DNA of 21,204 nt from Actinomycetes bacterium (GCA_022600255.1 JAHZKU010000122.1:1-21204); one strand, 5' to 3'; counted from the first letter of the stretch, positions 8,099 to 15,478 are shown. Numbers and translations are program-made. The notes: generated by a model from the sequence alone, not told the origin.

Positions 8099-9076
8099 CT
8101 ACCGCCGAGGTGAGCGCGATTTGCGGAGCAGCCGACCGGCGTCGGGCTGCGCGTCGGGCAGACCCTTGCGTGGGTTGCGATGGAACTTAATCCCTTTCAG
8201 CCATAACCTAAGGGCCTGAACGTGAATCCCCAGTGAGACCGCCACGGTGGCCCAAGGTCGGCTCAACGCCACGCGCAGGGCCTTTGCGCGGCTGAGCGGT
8301 TCTTGCCGCAAGTGCAGCGACGCAGCAAACACGACCTCTTCCTCTTGCTTGACAGTGATGCCAAACGTGACGCGATCCTCGGGAGTCTGCCACGTGAAGT
8401 GGTAGGCCTGATTCATCGGCATGAAGGGACTCACGTGCAACTCTTTGGGGGCCACACCTTGGCCCGCCCCGCGGGCGTCAACGACGTACTGGTGCCGCTC
8501 ATGCCAAGGGGTGTTCGTCACTTCCAGCACCAGCGCCACCAGTTCGGTGCCGTGCTCTTCCCAAACGAAGTAGATGGAGATGGGATTGAACAGCCATCCC
8601 CAAGTCCTGGGCTGGGTTAGCAGTGAGATGGGGCCGGCGGGCCAGAAGCCAAGGCGCTGTTGCACGAGACGCCGGATCGCTGGTCCCTGGGGGGCGTCGT
8701 CGCCGTTGAGGTGGTCGGTGTCTCTGACCTGCATTGGAGCCGGCCAATCGCTGGCCCACAGGGGCAGGTCCAACACGCTCTCGGGCCTGTCGACGTCGTA
8801 GTGGACCATCCGAATCTTCTTTTCGAACTGGTGCTCCCTGGGTTTGCGGCGATGATGTTGCACATGCCCGGTGGCGAGTTGGGGCGCGAACTCCCTTGCT
8901 GAAGTCAGGAGCGGATTTGCAGGCTCCGACCGGTTCTCGTGATCAGCCTTGGGGTGTTGCTCGGCGCCGACCCCTGGCACGGTTGGGGTCGGCGTGGTGG
9001 TTCGGTTGTGCGGGCTGGTCGCCGGGGCAACGGCCACACTGTGGCGAACGGCTCGGGTCTGGCTGGGCGACATCAT
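8099..9076 (-). CDS. DUF1365 family protein
   Basis: 325 residues. From about residue 68 the sequence follows DUF1365: HVQHHRRKPREHQFEKKIRM, then YDVDRPE, then FNPISIYFVWEEHG, EVTNTPWHERHQYV, and PFMPMNQAYHFTW. The first 67 residues are a Pro/Thr/Ser/His-rich, probably disordered extension that makes it longer than the usual roughly 250 residues. The ATG start at 9076 is nevertheless supported, because it overlaps the stop of the upstream FAD oxidase as ATGA (9073-9076). The molecular function of DUF1365 is not firmly known. In many bacteria it is encoded next to a FAD-dependent oxidoreductase and a cyclopropane-fatty-acid-synthase-like methyltransferase, suggesting fatty-acid modification; no such methyltransferase is seen here. 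Confidence 0.88.
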   Translation of the reverse strand: MMSPSQTRAVRHSVAVAPATSPHNRTTTPTPTVPGVGAEQHPKADHENRSEPANPLLTSAREFAPQLATGHVQHHRRKPREHQFEKKIRMVHYDVDRPESVLDLPLWASDWPAPMQVRDTDHLNGDDAPQGPAIRRLVQQRLGFWPAGPISLLTQPRTWGWLFNPISIYFVWEEHGTELVALVLEVTNTPWHERHQYVVDARGAGQGVAPKELHVSPFMPMNQAYHFTWQTPEDRVTFGITVKQEEEVVFAASLHLRQEPLSRAKALRVALSRPWATVAVSLGIHVQALRLWLKGIKFHRNPRKGLPDAQPDAGRLLRKSRSPRR

Positions 9077-10377
9077 GCCGCCAAGACCATCTGCGGTCTG
9101 GCATGAGCGGCCAGTAGGGCTTGCGCCGCGGTCAGACCAGACTGTGCACCGTCCTCATGGAAGCCGTACCCCCAGTAGGCGCCCGCGTACCAGCGACGTC
9201 GCGAACCTTGCAGTTCAGCCCGTCGGTGTTGTGCGTTCAGCGCGCGGAGATCAAACTCGGGGTGGTGATAGGTCCACTCCCCGTAGACCTCCGCTGGGTC
9301 GATCTGGTCGGACCGGTTCAGGGTTACGAAGACTTCAGTTCGGGTCGGTAACGCTTGCAGCTCGTTCATCCAATAGGTCACATTGGCGCCAGGGCGGTCA
9401 GCGCTGACGTGGTAGTTCCACGCCGCCCAAGCTCGTCGATTGTTCGGCATGACGCTTTGGTCGCGGTGCAGTGTCGCAGTATTGGGTGTGTAGTTGATGG
9501 CTTCCAACGTCTCGCGCTCGGCCTCGGTGGGGTCGCCAAGCAGTTTGCGGGACACGTCAGAGTGGGACGCCATAATGACGGCGTCAAAGATCTCAGCGCC
9601 CGCAGCGGTCTGTACCAGCGCGCCTGCCAGGCTGTCGGTGACTTGCAGGACCGGCGTAGACAGTCGAATCCGGTCGTGGAATGGGGCCGATAGTCGGGTC
9701 ACGTATTCTCGGGAGCCGCCCGTAATCGTGCGCCATTGCTTGCGGCCATTAAGGCCCAGCAGCCCATGATTTGCCATGAAGCGGGCGTAGGACCGGATCG
9801 GGAACTCTCCGAACTGCGCCGGGCTGGCCGACCAGATTGCTGAGCCAAACGGCAGTAAGAAGTCTTCGACGAAAGCCTGACTGTAATCACCCGTGGCAAC
9901 AAAGTCGGCGATGGATTGCTGGCCGTGGGATGGTGCAACAGCAAGGCGATCCGCCCCAGACCAAGGCTGCTCGTCTGCCACCAAACGCGCCACCTGCTTG
10001 TTGAAGCGGGTGATGTCTTTGAGCATTCGCCAGTGGCGGCGACTACGCAGGTTCTTACGTTGGGCGAATAACGAACTGGGGTTGCTGCCGCGGTACTCCG
10101 TGCCGGTTGCCGTAGAGACGCCGAAACTCATCTTGGTGGGCTGACTGTGAACGGCAGATTGCGTTAACAAACTCGTGAAGCCTGGGTAGTTGTCTTCGTT
10201 GAAAACAATGAAGCCAGTGTCCACGGGGATTTCGCCTTCGGGCGTGCTGATGTCCACGGTGTGGGCGTGCCCCCCGATGTAGTCCGCGGCTTCGTAGATC
10301 ACAAGTTCGTGGTCTTGGTAGAGCGCGTGGGCCGCGCTGAGGCCGGATATCCCGGCTCCGATGATGGCAATCTTCAT
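9073..10377 (-). CDS. FAD-dependent amine-oxidase-like oxidoreductase
   Basis: 434 residues beginning with a textbook dinucleotide-binding motif, IAIIGAGISGLSAAHAL, with GxGxxG at residues 7-12. An acidic residue follows at the end of the second strand (VIYEAADYIGGHAHTV). DTGFIVFNEDNYPGF and FLLPFGSAIWSA belong to the subfamily of NAD(P)/FAD-dependent oxidoreductases found beside DUF1365. The C-terminal part (YAGAYWGYGFHEDGAQSG) holds the last FAD contact typical of this fold. No signal peptide. AAGGAG at 10383-10388 is five bases from the ATG. It shares an operon with the DUF1365 gene (ATGA overlap) and is driven by a promoter overlapped by an 18-bp palindrome. A role in desaturating or oxidising membrane fatty acids is plausible but inferred from family context only. 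Confidence 0.88.
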   Translation of the reverse strand: MKIAIIGAGISGLSAAHALYQDHELVIYEAADYIGGHAHTVDISTPEGEIPVDTGFIVFNEDNYPGFTSLLTQSAVHSQPTKMSFGVSTATGTEYRGSNPSSLFAQRKNLRSRRHWRMLKDITRFNKQVARLVADEQPWSGADRLAVAPSHGQQSIADFVATGDYSQAFVEDFLLPFGSAIWSASPAQFGEFPIRSYARFMANHGLLGLNGRKQWRTITGGSREYVTRLSAPFHDRIRLSTPVLQVTDSLAGALVQTAAGAEIFDAVIMASHSDVSRKLLGDPTEAERETLEAINYTPNTATLHRDQSVMPNNRRAWAAWNYHVSADRPGANVTYWMNELQALPTRTEVFVTLNRSDQIDPAEVYGEWTYHHPEFDLRALNAQHRRAELQGSRRRWYAGAYWGYGFHEDGAQSGLTAAQALLAAHARPQMVLAA

Positions 10378-10394
10378 GGCTTCTCCTTAATTTC

Positions 10395-10423
10395 AGTATT
10401 TAGCACTAAATACATTTCGTCAA
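10395..10423 (-). promoter_or_regulatory. Promoter of the FAD oxidase/DUF1365 operon
   Basis: On the minus strand, -35 TTGACG (10418-10423) and -10 AATACT (10395-10400) are separated by exactly 17 bases. The expected transcription start is about 10388, giving a very short leader just containing the AAGGAG site. Confidence 0.6.
10396..10413. promoter_or_regulatory. Perfect 18-bp palindromic operator
   Basis: GTATTTAG-CA-CTAAATAC is an exact inverted repeat (8 bp arms, 2-base centre) filling the spacer and overlapping the -10 of the FAD oxidase promoter. Its AT-richness stands out from its surroundings. A dimeric repressor, or a MerR-type regulator, would fit; the protein is not identified. 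Confidence 0.65.
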
Positions 10424-10537
10424 GGTGGTTCAAGGTCACGACCGCTTCGAGTGAGGTGTCGTCGCAAGCCATCGCCCAGTTCTCGTCGGTGGTGTTTGGG
10501 GGTGGGTTTGCCGGGTTCGGGGCTGCGATGGTCGAAT

Positions 10538-10562
10538 GTGACAACAGTGACTCGTCAGTGAC
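10538..10562. repeat. Three GTGAC direct repeats before the CoA-transferase
   Basis: GTGAC occurs at 10538-10542, 10547-10551 and 10558-10562, and TGAC-TC-GTCA forms a small inverted repeat in the middle. The cluster lies 19-43 bases upstream of the CoA-transferase start, where no good -10 is visible. It may be a regulator site or chance. Confidence 0.3.
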
Positions 10563-10580
10563 CCGACACCTGGAGGTTTT

Positions 10581-11807
10581 GTGCCGCGAACCGAGACTGC
10601 CCCGACCAGCGCCAGACCGCTTGAGGGGATCCGGGTGCTGGATGCTGGCACTTTTGTTGCCGCCCCGTTCGCGACCACGATCCTAAGTGAATTCGGCGCC
10701 GAGGTGATCAAGCTCGAGAATCCGCAAGGCGGCGACCCGTGGCGGCGATACGGCACAGCAACCCCACGCGACGGGGACACGTTGGCCTGGCTTTCCGAGG
10801 CCCGGAACAAACGCTCGGTACCGATCAACCTGCGGGTTCCTGAAGGGGCCCGGTTGTTTCGGCGACTCTGCGCGGAGTCAGACGTCGTGGTGGAAAACTT
10901 CCGACCAGGCAAGCTGGAGTCCTGGGGGCTGGGCTACGAGGAACTCTCTGCGCAGAACCGGGGCCTGATCCTATTGCGGGTCACCGGGTATGGCCAGACC
11001 GGACCTTATGCGCACCGCCCTGGGTTTGCGCGGATAGCCCAAGCGTTTGGCGGGCTGACGCACCTAGCCGGGATGCCGGATGGGCCCCCGGTTACCCCTG
11101 GATCGACGTCGTTGGCCGACTACGTGACTGGGCTATACGGGGCTATCGGCATCCTAGTCGCCTTGCGCGCGCGTGACGAGACCGGACTGGGCCAAGTGGT
11201 GGACATCGGGTTGTATGAGTCGATATTTCGACTGCTCGACGAGTTGGCGCCGGCCTACGCCTGGGATGGCACCGTGCGAGACCGGGAGGGCACTGGCACC
11301 AAGCTGGCTTGCCCTCACGGTCACTTCCCCACTTCAGACGGCAAGTGGGTGGCCATCGCGTGCACTTCGGATCGCATGTTTGCCCGGTTAGCGGCGGTGA
11401 TGAACCAGCCCGAACTCTCGCAGCCGGACCGCTACGCAACCGTCGCTGCTCGGATCGCCGACCGCGCCGTGGTGGACGCACTCGTCACCCACTTCACCAG
11501 CGGTCAATCCCAAGCCGAAGTGCTGCTCGCTTGTGAGTCTGGCGATGTGCCGTGCGGGCCTATCAACACGATCGCGGACATCTTCAACGATCCTCACATC
11601 GCGGACCGGGAAAATTTGCTTCGACTCACAGCGGACGGTGTCGGAGAAGTGGTGGTGCCGGGTGTGGTCCCGAAGTTGTCTCGCACACCGGGTCGCGTGG
11701 ACAGCTTGGGGCCGCGACTTGGGGACGCCACGGTTGAAGTGTTGGGTGCGGTGCTGGGCTTGACCCCCGTCGACTTGGTCACGCTCCGCGAGCGCGGCGT
11801 TGTTTGA
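10581..11807 (+). CDS. Family III CoA-transferase (CaiB/BaiF)
   Basis: 408 residues, usual for the family. Start GTG at 10581 with GGAGG at 10572-10576. Recognisable blocks are LEGIRVLDAGTFVAAPFAT (14-32), EVIKLENPQGGDPWR (41-55), NKRSVPINLR (76-85), VVVENFRPGKLESWGLGY (102-119), VTGYGQTGPYAHRPGF (134-149), and SLADYVTGLYG (177-187). Asp180 in the last block sits where the catalytic aspartate forms the aspartyl-CoA anhydride in formyl-CoA transferase. These enzymes transfer CoA between carboxylic acids; the substrate pair cannot be read from sequence. It stands alone, divergent from the FAD oxidase and convergent with marR, so there is no operon partner to name the pathway. Confidence 0.93.
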   Translation: MPRTETAPTSARPLEGIRVLDAGTFVAAPFATTILSEFGAEVIKLENPQGGDPWRRYGTATPRDGDTLAWLSEARNKRSVPINLRVPEGARLFRRLCAESDVVVENFRPGKLESWGLGYEELSAQNRGLILLRVTGYGQTGPYAHRPGFARIAQAFGGLTHLAGMPDGPPVTPGSTSLADYVTGLYGAIGILVALRARDETGLGQVVDIGLYESIFRLLDELAPAYAWDGTVRDREGTGTKLACPHGHFPTSDGKWVAIACTSDRMFARLAAVMNQPELSQPDRYATVAARIADRAVVDALVTHFTSGQSQAEVLLACESGDVPCGPINTIADIFNDPHIADRENLLRLTADGVGEVVVPGVVPKLSRTPGRVDSLGPRLGDATVEVLGAVLGLTPVDLVTLRERGVV

Positions 11808-11885
11808 GTGCGATCTCAGCTGTCGTCAGGCTCCTCATGGGCAGACATGCGATTCTGGGGAGCCATTGGCTGTGCCGGTGACGCG

Positions 11886-11900
11886 TGGCAGGTTCTGCCA
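11886..11900. terminator. Hairpin between CoA-transferase and marR
   Basis: TGGCAG-GTT-CTGCCA is a perfect six-bp stem with a three-base loop, 78 bases after the CoA-transferase stop and 67 before the convergent marR stop. No T-run follows on either strand, so the call is weak. Confidence 0.35.
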
Positions 11901-11967
11901 TTCCCGGCGGAAAACTCGACGTGGCGGAAGGCTCGACCGAGTGCATGGCAGGTCGTCGAACCGCCGG

Positions 11968-12423
11968 TTACTCCCCTGCTCTGGCGGTCTTGGAGAAGGC
12001 TTCGCCGAGGGTGACCAAGTCCATTCCCTGGAAATGGTCCATGACGTGCCGGCGCACGCTGGCGAGATGGGTGGGGTAGGCCTGCTGCAACGCCGTGAGT
12101 CCGTCGGGTGTGAGCTCAGCGTTGTAGCCACGAGCGTCGTCGACGCATTGGCGGCGCCGTACTAGGCCCTCGCGCTCCAGTTTTGAGACCAGCCGGGTCA
12201 TGCCACTCACGGATAGGTCGCATTCGGAGGCTAGATCGCTCATCCGCATCAGTTGGTCGGTGGCCTCGGACAGGTGCATAAGCGTGATGTATTCGGATCC
12301 GGACAGGCCGTCTGCGTCCTCAAGGTCGCGACGAAGCGCCTTGGGGATCGCAATGAGGGAGTGCATCAACTCTCGGAAGAAGACTTCTTCTTCCGGGTTC
12401 AGCGGCACTGGCTCTTGACTCAC
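11968..12423 (-). CDS. MarR family transcriptional regulator
   Basis: 151 residues, normal for MarR. A helical dimerisation segment (EEVFFRELMHSLIAIPKAL) is followed by a winged helix-turn-helix: MRMSDLASECDLSVSGMTRL as the helix-turn-helix, and a DDARG wing after RRRQCV. The helix after the wing (TPDGLTALQQAYPTHL) is typical too. The GTG start at 12423 lies only six bases past a good -10 (TAAATT), so the message is probably leaderless. That explains the lack of a properly spaced ribosome site. It is divergent from the FMN reductase and their promoters share a palindrome, so it very likely represses both itself and that reductase. The ligand is unknown; quinones or electrophiles are a common theme for such pairs. 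Confidence 0.9.
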   Translation of the reverse strand: MSQEPVPLNPEEEVFFRELMHSLIAIPKALRRDLEDADGLSGSEYITLMHLSEATDQLMRMSDLASECDLSVSGMTRLVSKLEREGLVRRRQCVDDARGYNAELTPDGLTALQQAYPTHLASVRRHVMDHFQGMDLVTLGEAFSKTARAGE

Positions 12424-12429
12424 ATCCTC

Positions 12430-12458
12430 AATTTAGTTGCTTGACAAAGCAAAGTAAA
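12430..12458 (-). promoter_or_regulatory. marR promoter (leaderless)
   Basis: On the minus strand, -35 TTTACT (12453-12458), a 17-base spacer and -10 TAAATT (12430-12435) place the transcription start at or next to the GTG at 12423. Confidence 0.6.
12437..12452. promoter_or_regulatory. Shared palindromic operator, MarR/FMN reductase
   Basis: TTGCTT-GACA-AAGCAA is a perfect inverted repeat. It fills the spacer of the marR promoter and covers the -35 of the divergent reductase promoter, so one bound MarR dimer would block both. Confidence 0.65.
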
Positions 12459-12468
12459 GGTGTAAGGT
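12441..12468 (+). promoter_or_regulatory. FMN reductase promoter
   Basis: Consensus -35 TTGACA (12441-12446), 16-base spacer, and -10 TAAGGT (12463-12468, TAnnnT pattern). The start would be near 12475, about 25 bases before the gene. Confidence 0.6.
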
Positions 12469-12500
12469 TGTTTCACATAACAAATACTTTGGAGGTCAGG

Positions 12501-13058
12501 ATGATGAAGATTGCAGTGGTGCTAGGCAGCACCCGCCCAGGACGAAACACGGCCGCTGTGGCCGATTGGGTGATGCAAGCGGCGGCGGAACGCTCCGATG
12601 CTGAATACGAGTTGGTTGATATTGCGGAATTCAACTTGCCGCCCCTAGATGAGGCTTACCCGCCGCAAGCGGGCAATCCGCAACAACCGCACACCCACGC
12701 CTGGGCTGCGAAGATTGCCGAGTTTGACGGCTTTATCTTTGTGACGCCGGAGTACAACCACTCCGTACCCGGATCGTTCAAGAACGCGGTGGATTACCTC
12801 TTCTACGAGTGGAATAACAAGGCCATCGGCTTCGTGTCGTTCGGGTCAGTCGGTGGGGTGCGTGCCGTGGAGGCTTGGCGGCTAATCGCTGCGGAGCTGA
12901 AGTTGGCAGACGTTCGGCCACAAGTGTCACTGAGCCTGATCACTGATTTTGAGAACTTCAGCGTCTTCAAGCCAGCCGACTACCACGCGGAGTCCCTAGA
13001 GGCAGTCTTCACCGATGTCGTGGCATGGAGTCAAGCCATGGCCACATTGCGGGACTGA
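12501..13058 (+). CDS. NAD(P)H-dependent FMN reductase
   Basis: 185 residues from ATG 12501; ATG 12504 is equally possible because GGAGGT (12491-12496) serves both. Flavodoxin-like fold: MKIAVVLGSTRPGRNTAAVA is the FMN-phosphate loop, TPEYNHSVPGSFKNAVDYL is the family signature near residue 85, and GFVSFGSVGGVRAVE follows. It matches the NADPH-dependent FMN/azo/quinone reductase family. These soluble enzymes reduce FMN or quinones with NAD(P)H. It is shorter than typical ArsH and I do not call it ArsH despite the nearby arsDA. Regulation by the divergent MarR protein is strongly suggested by the shared operator. Confidence 0.9.
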   Translation: MMKIAVVLGSTRPGRNTAAVADWVMQAAAERSDAEYELVDIAEFNLPPLDEAYPPQAGNPQQPHTHAWAAKIAEFDGFIFVTPEYNHSVPGSFKNAVDYLFYEWNNKAIGFVSFGSVGGVRAVEAWRLIAAELKLADVRPQVSLSLITDFENFSVFKPADYHAESLEAVFTDVVAWSQAMATLRD

Positions 13059-13074
13059 GCCCAGCACTAGCTAG

Positions 13075-13112
13075 GTAGGGGTGCAGTGCCGCACGGGTGC
13101 TGGCGCCCCTAC
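13075..13112. terminator. Strong hairpin between FMN reductase and arsA
   Basis: GTAGGGGTGC (13075-13084) pairs with GCGCCCCTAC (13103-13112) over ten positions with one G-T wobble, starting 17 bases after the reductase stop. It lies between converging genes and could terminate both, although no long T-run follows. Confidence 0.5.
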
Positions 13113-13164
13113 TTGTGCGGTTAGCGAGGTGTTCGGCCAGAGTCGGCCGGGCAGGTCGTTCCGT

Positions 13165-14946
13165 TCATCGGTCGGGGTTTTCGGACGCCGGTAGCGGATT
13201 CAGCAACTGGGCCAATCCAGCGGTGCCCACCGGTTCGGCGGGCACTAACGGAACAACAGCAAACCGTTCAGCCACTGATTCCACCATGGCAACTTGATCG
13301 AGTTCTGCCGCAGCCCGTTCGCGTAATAGTGCGGACCGGGGTTGGGCTGCGGCCAACACGTTGTTGATGACCCAAGCCCACGGCGTGATTCCCGCGCGCT
13401 GCAAGTCCTCTTGCAGGGTCTGGGCTTCCCGGACAGGAGTTGTCTCGGCCAGGGTGACAAGGATGACTTTGGTTTGCTCTGGGTCTTGGAGGCGCATCAA
13501 GGGGGTTGTGTAATGGCTGGAGTCGCCCATCTGGCGAGCGACTTCGCGGTGATATGAGCCGGCCGCATCCAGTAATAGCAAGGTGTGTCCGGTCGGCGCG
13601 GTGTCCACGATGACGAACTCGCGTCTGGACTCGCTCACGGCTTTGGAGAACTGTTGAAAGACAGCAACTTCTTCGGTGCAGGGGGAGAGCAGGTCCTCGG
13701 CAAGGTTGGCACGACCGGCCTCGTCCAATGCCTTGCCTTTGGTGGACATGATGCGATCGCGGTACTCCTGCGTGGCGGCCGCAGGGTCGATGCGGGACAC
13801 GCGTAGCCCTGGGACGGTGCCCTGCACAGTTTCGGCCACGTTGGCGGCTGGATCCGTCGTCGTCAGGTGCACCTGCTTGCCGCGGCCAGCCAACTCGGTG
13901 GCAACAGCCGCTGCGATGGTCGTCTTGCCCACCCCGCCCTTGCCCATACACAAGATGAGCCCGTGATCCTGGGCGGAGATTTCATCGACTAAGGCGCTTA
14001 ACCCCAGCCCAGGCAGTTCGAAGATGGTGTGGGTCTGGGTCGTGTCCGTCAGCGCCGTCGGGTCGTTCTGGAAAAGGGTGCGTAGCGCAGGGAGTCCCAC
14101 CATATTCACAGGGCTGAGTCGAATTCGGTCACGCGGCAGGTCGGCGACGCCTTCAGGGATACTCTCGATGGCCTCGAGTTGCCGCTTCCGCAGGGCTTGA
14201 GAGGTGGCGTCGTCATCGTCCTGCGGGGGCAGTAGACCGTTCAGCACAACATTGGTGCAGGCAACGCCAGTCTTGCTGAGTTCGGAGTTGGTGCGCCCGA
14301 TCTCGGCTAGCGATGCGGTATCGGGTCGGGTGACTAGGATCAGCCGGGTCTGGGCTGGATCGGTCAGGGCAGCCACGGCCCCGGCGTAGGCAGACCTTTG
14401 CTGGTCGAGGCCTGCCAGCGGACCCAAACAAGAGGCGTCACCCTTGCCATCATTCAAGTATTCGGTCCAAGAGCCCGGCAATTGCAGGAGCCTGAGGGTG
14501 TGCCCGGTCGGGGCCGTATCGAAGACGATGTGGTCGTAGGCACCAATGATGCTCTCATCGCAGAGCAGCGCAGTGAACTCGTTGAAAGACGCGATCTCCG
14601 TTGTGCACGACCCCGAAAGCTGCTCGGTGATTGCTGCGATCTCCGACGCCGGTAGCAAATCCCGCACCGGACCCACAACACGCTCGCGAAAGCCGGCCGC
14701 CGCCTGCTCCGGATCGATCTCCACCGCAGACAATCCGGGTACCTGCGGAATCGGCGTAATCGTACTGCCGATCTGGGCACCGAGGACTTGAGCGACGTTC
14801 GAAGCGGGATCAGTGCTGACGAGCAACACCGATCGACCCTGCTCGGCCAGTTCAACGGCCGACGCGCAAGCAATCGAGGTCTTCCCCACCCCGCCCTTGC
14901 CGGTGAAAAAGAGGAATCGAGGGGGATCAGTCAGGAACAGCGGCAT
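13165..14946 (-). CDS. arsA: ArsA arsenite-type ATPase, two-domain
   Basis: 593 residues from ATG 14946, which lies two bases after the arsD stop; a longer upstream start would only add residues unlike the family and overlap arsD. Two homologous ATPase halves are present. Walker A is GKGGVGKT at 16-23 and again at 335-342, and DTAPTGHT is at 143-150 and 448-455. The metalloid-site cysteines known from plasmid R773 ArsA (113, 172, 422) have counterparts at Cys114 (SGSCTTE), Cys173 (ASCLGP) and Cys423 (SPCTEE). Full-length ArsA normally energises the ArsB membrane pump with ATP to export As(III)/Sb(III), receiving metalloid from ArsD. No pump gene is visible in the window. Confidence 0.95.
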   Translation of the reverse strand: MPLFLTDPPRFLFFTGKGGVGKTSIACASAVELAEQGRSVLLVSTDPASNVAQVLGAQIGSTITPIPQVPGLSAVEIDPEQAAAGFRERVVGPVRDLLPASEIAAITEQLSGSCTTEIASFNEFTALLCDESIIGAYDHIVFDTAPTGHTLRLLQLPGSWTEYLNDGKGDASCLGPLAGLDQQRSAYAGAVAALTDPAQTRLILVTRPDTASLAEIGRTNSELSKTGVACTNVVLNGLLPPQDDDDATSQALRKRQLEAIESIPEGVADLPRDRIRLSPVNMVGLPALRTLFQNDPTALTDTTQTHTIFELPGLGLSALVDEISAQDHGLILCMGKGGVGKTTIAAAVATELAGRGKQVHLTTTDPAANVAETVQGTVPGLRVSRIDPAAATQEYRDRIMSTKGKALDEAGRANLAEDLLSPCTEEVAVFQQFSKAVSESRREFVIVDTAPTGHTLLLLDAAGSYHREVARQMGDSSHYTTPLMRLQDPEQTKVILVTLAETTPVREAQTLQEDLQRAGITPWAWVINNVLAAAQPRSALLRERAAAELDQVAMVESVAERFAVVPLVPAEPVGTAGLAQLLNPLPASENPDR

Positions 14947-14948
14947 GT

Positions 14949-15371
14949 TCAGCAGCAACCCTCGGGGCCGCAGTCTTTGTCTACGACACGCAAACCCAAG
15001 TCCATGGCTCCCTTCGGAACAGCGCCAGGCTCGACGTCCAGTCCGCAAAACCGCGCTAGCTCGGCGCGATTCGGGTAACGTCCCGTTGCCACGGTGACGC
15101 CGTCCACGCTGGTCAATGGCAGGCCAGCTGAGCCAGCCACCTGAAGAAACGCCCGCACCGTCTCGTCGGCTGCGAAGGCGGCGGGATCGTTGGCGAGGTT
15201 GTGCCGGGAGATGTCAGCACCCTGCTCGACTAGGTGGTGTAGATCAGCGGTGAAGTCTACTAACGACTGGTCAACGTCCTCGCCACAGACGCCAGTGTTG
15301 CAGCACAGAGCGGGCTCAAAGACCCGCACGGTGGGTTGGTGAGGAGTCTGCGGGGCGGGTTCAGCAGTCAT
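14949..15371 (-). CDS. arsD: ArsD arsenic metallochaperone
   Basis: 140 residues, close to the usual 120 with a short N-terminal extension. The core begins RVFEPALCCNTGVCGEDVD, giving Cys23, Cys24 and Cys29, the CC-x4-C set that binds As(III) and passes it to ArsA. A second cysteine group, Cys134 and Cys139-Cys140, ends the protein (CGPEGCC), as in many ArsD proteins. GGAGGAG at 15378-15384 lies six bases before the ATG. It is followed by arsA after two bases, so they are co-translated. ArsD is also a weak repressor in some systems, and no arsR is visible here. Confidence 0.95.
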   Translation of the reverse strand: MTAEPAPQTPHQPTVRVFEPALCCNTGVCGEDVDQSLVDFTADLHHLVEQGADISRHNLANDPAAFAADETVRAFLQVAGSAGLPLTSVDGVTVATGRYPNRAELARFCGLDVEPGAVPKGAMDLGLRVVDKDCGPEGCC

Positions 15372-15478
15372 TGAGCACTCCTCCTGCGACGCCCCAACGG
15401 TGGCGGCGCCGGAAACTTGGCCATGGGGTCTACCCCTTCAGAATACTGCCTGGTTGCGCAGCGAGGACACGCCGTCAT
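15368..15478 (-). CDS. Possible 36-residue CxxC peptide before arsD
   Basis: A short frame from ATG 15478 encodes a peptide starting MTACPRCATRQYSEGVDP and ending PPPLGRRRRSAQ. Its stop overlaps the arsD start as ATGA, the same coupling used by real gene pairs elsewhere in the window. It has a CPRC metal-ligand-like pair and a basic tail. There is no ribosome site before the ATG, and the -10-like TAGTAC upstream is weak, so it could be chance. An in-frame ATG at residue 19 would give only 18 residues. Confidence 0.25.
   Translation of the reverse strand: MTACPRCATRQYSEGVDPMAKFPAPPPLGRRRRSAQ

Noticed and set aside
7611..8219. Plus-strand frame of 202 codons across the glycosyltransferase start and intergenic gap
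   Set aside because: Antisense shadow over a real glycosyltransferase and DUF1365 end; composition not protein-like.
12441..12500. Upstream TTG start for the FMN reductase
   Set aside because: This stretch holds the promoter and operator; GGAGGT precedes the ATG pair at 12501/12504.
12501..13058. ArsH identity for the FMN reductase
   Set aside because: It is shorter than ArsH, is paired with a divergent marR rather than the ars genes, and is separated from arsA by a convergent terminator-like hairpin.
14947..15048. Upstream extension of arsA by 34 codons
   Set aside because: It would overlap arsD in another frame and adds Arg-rich sequence unlike ArsA; ATG 14946 begins right before the Walker A strand.
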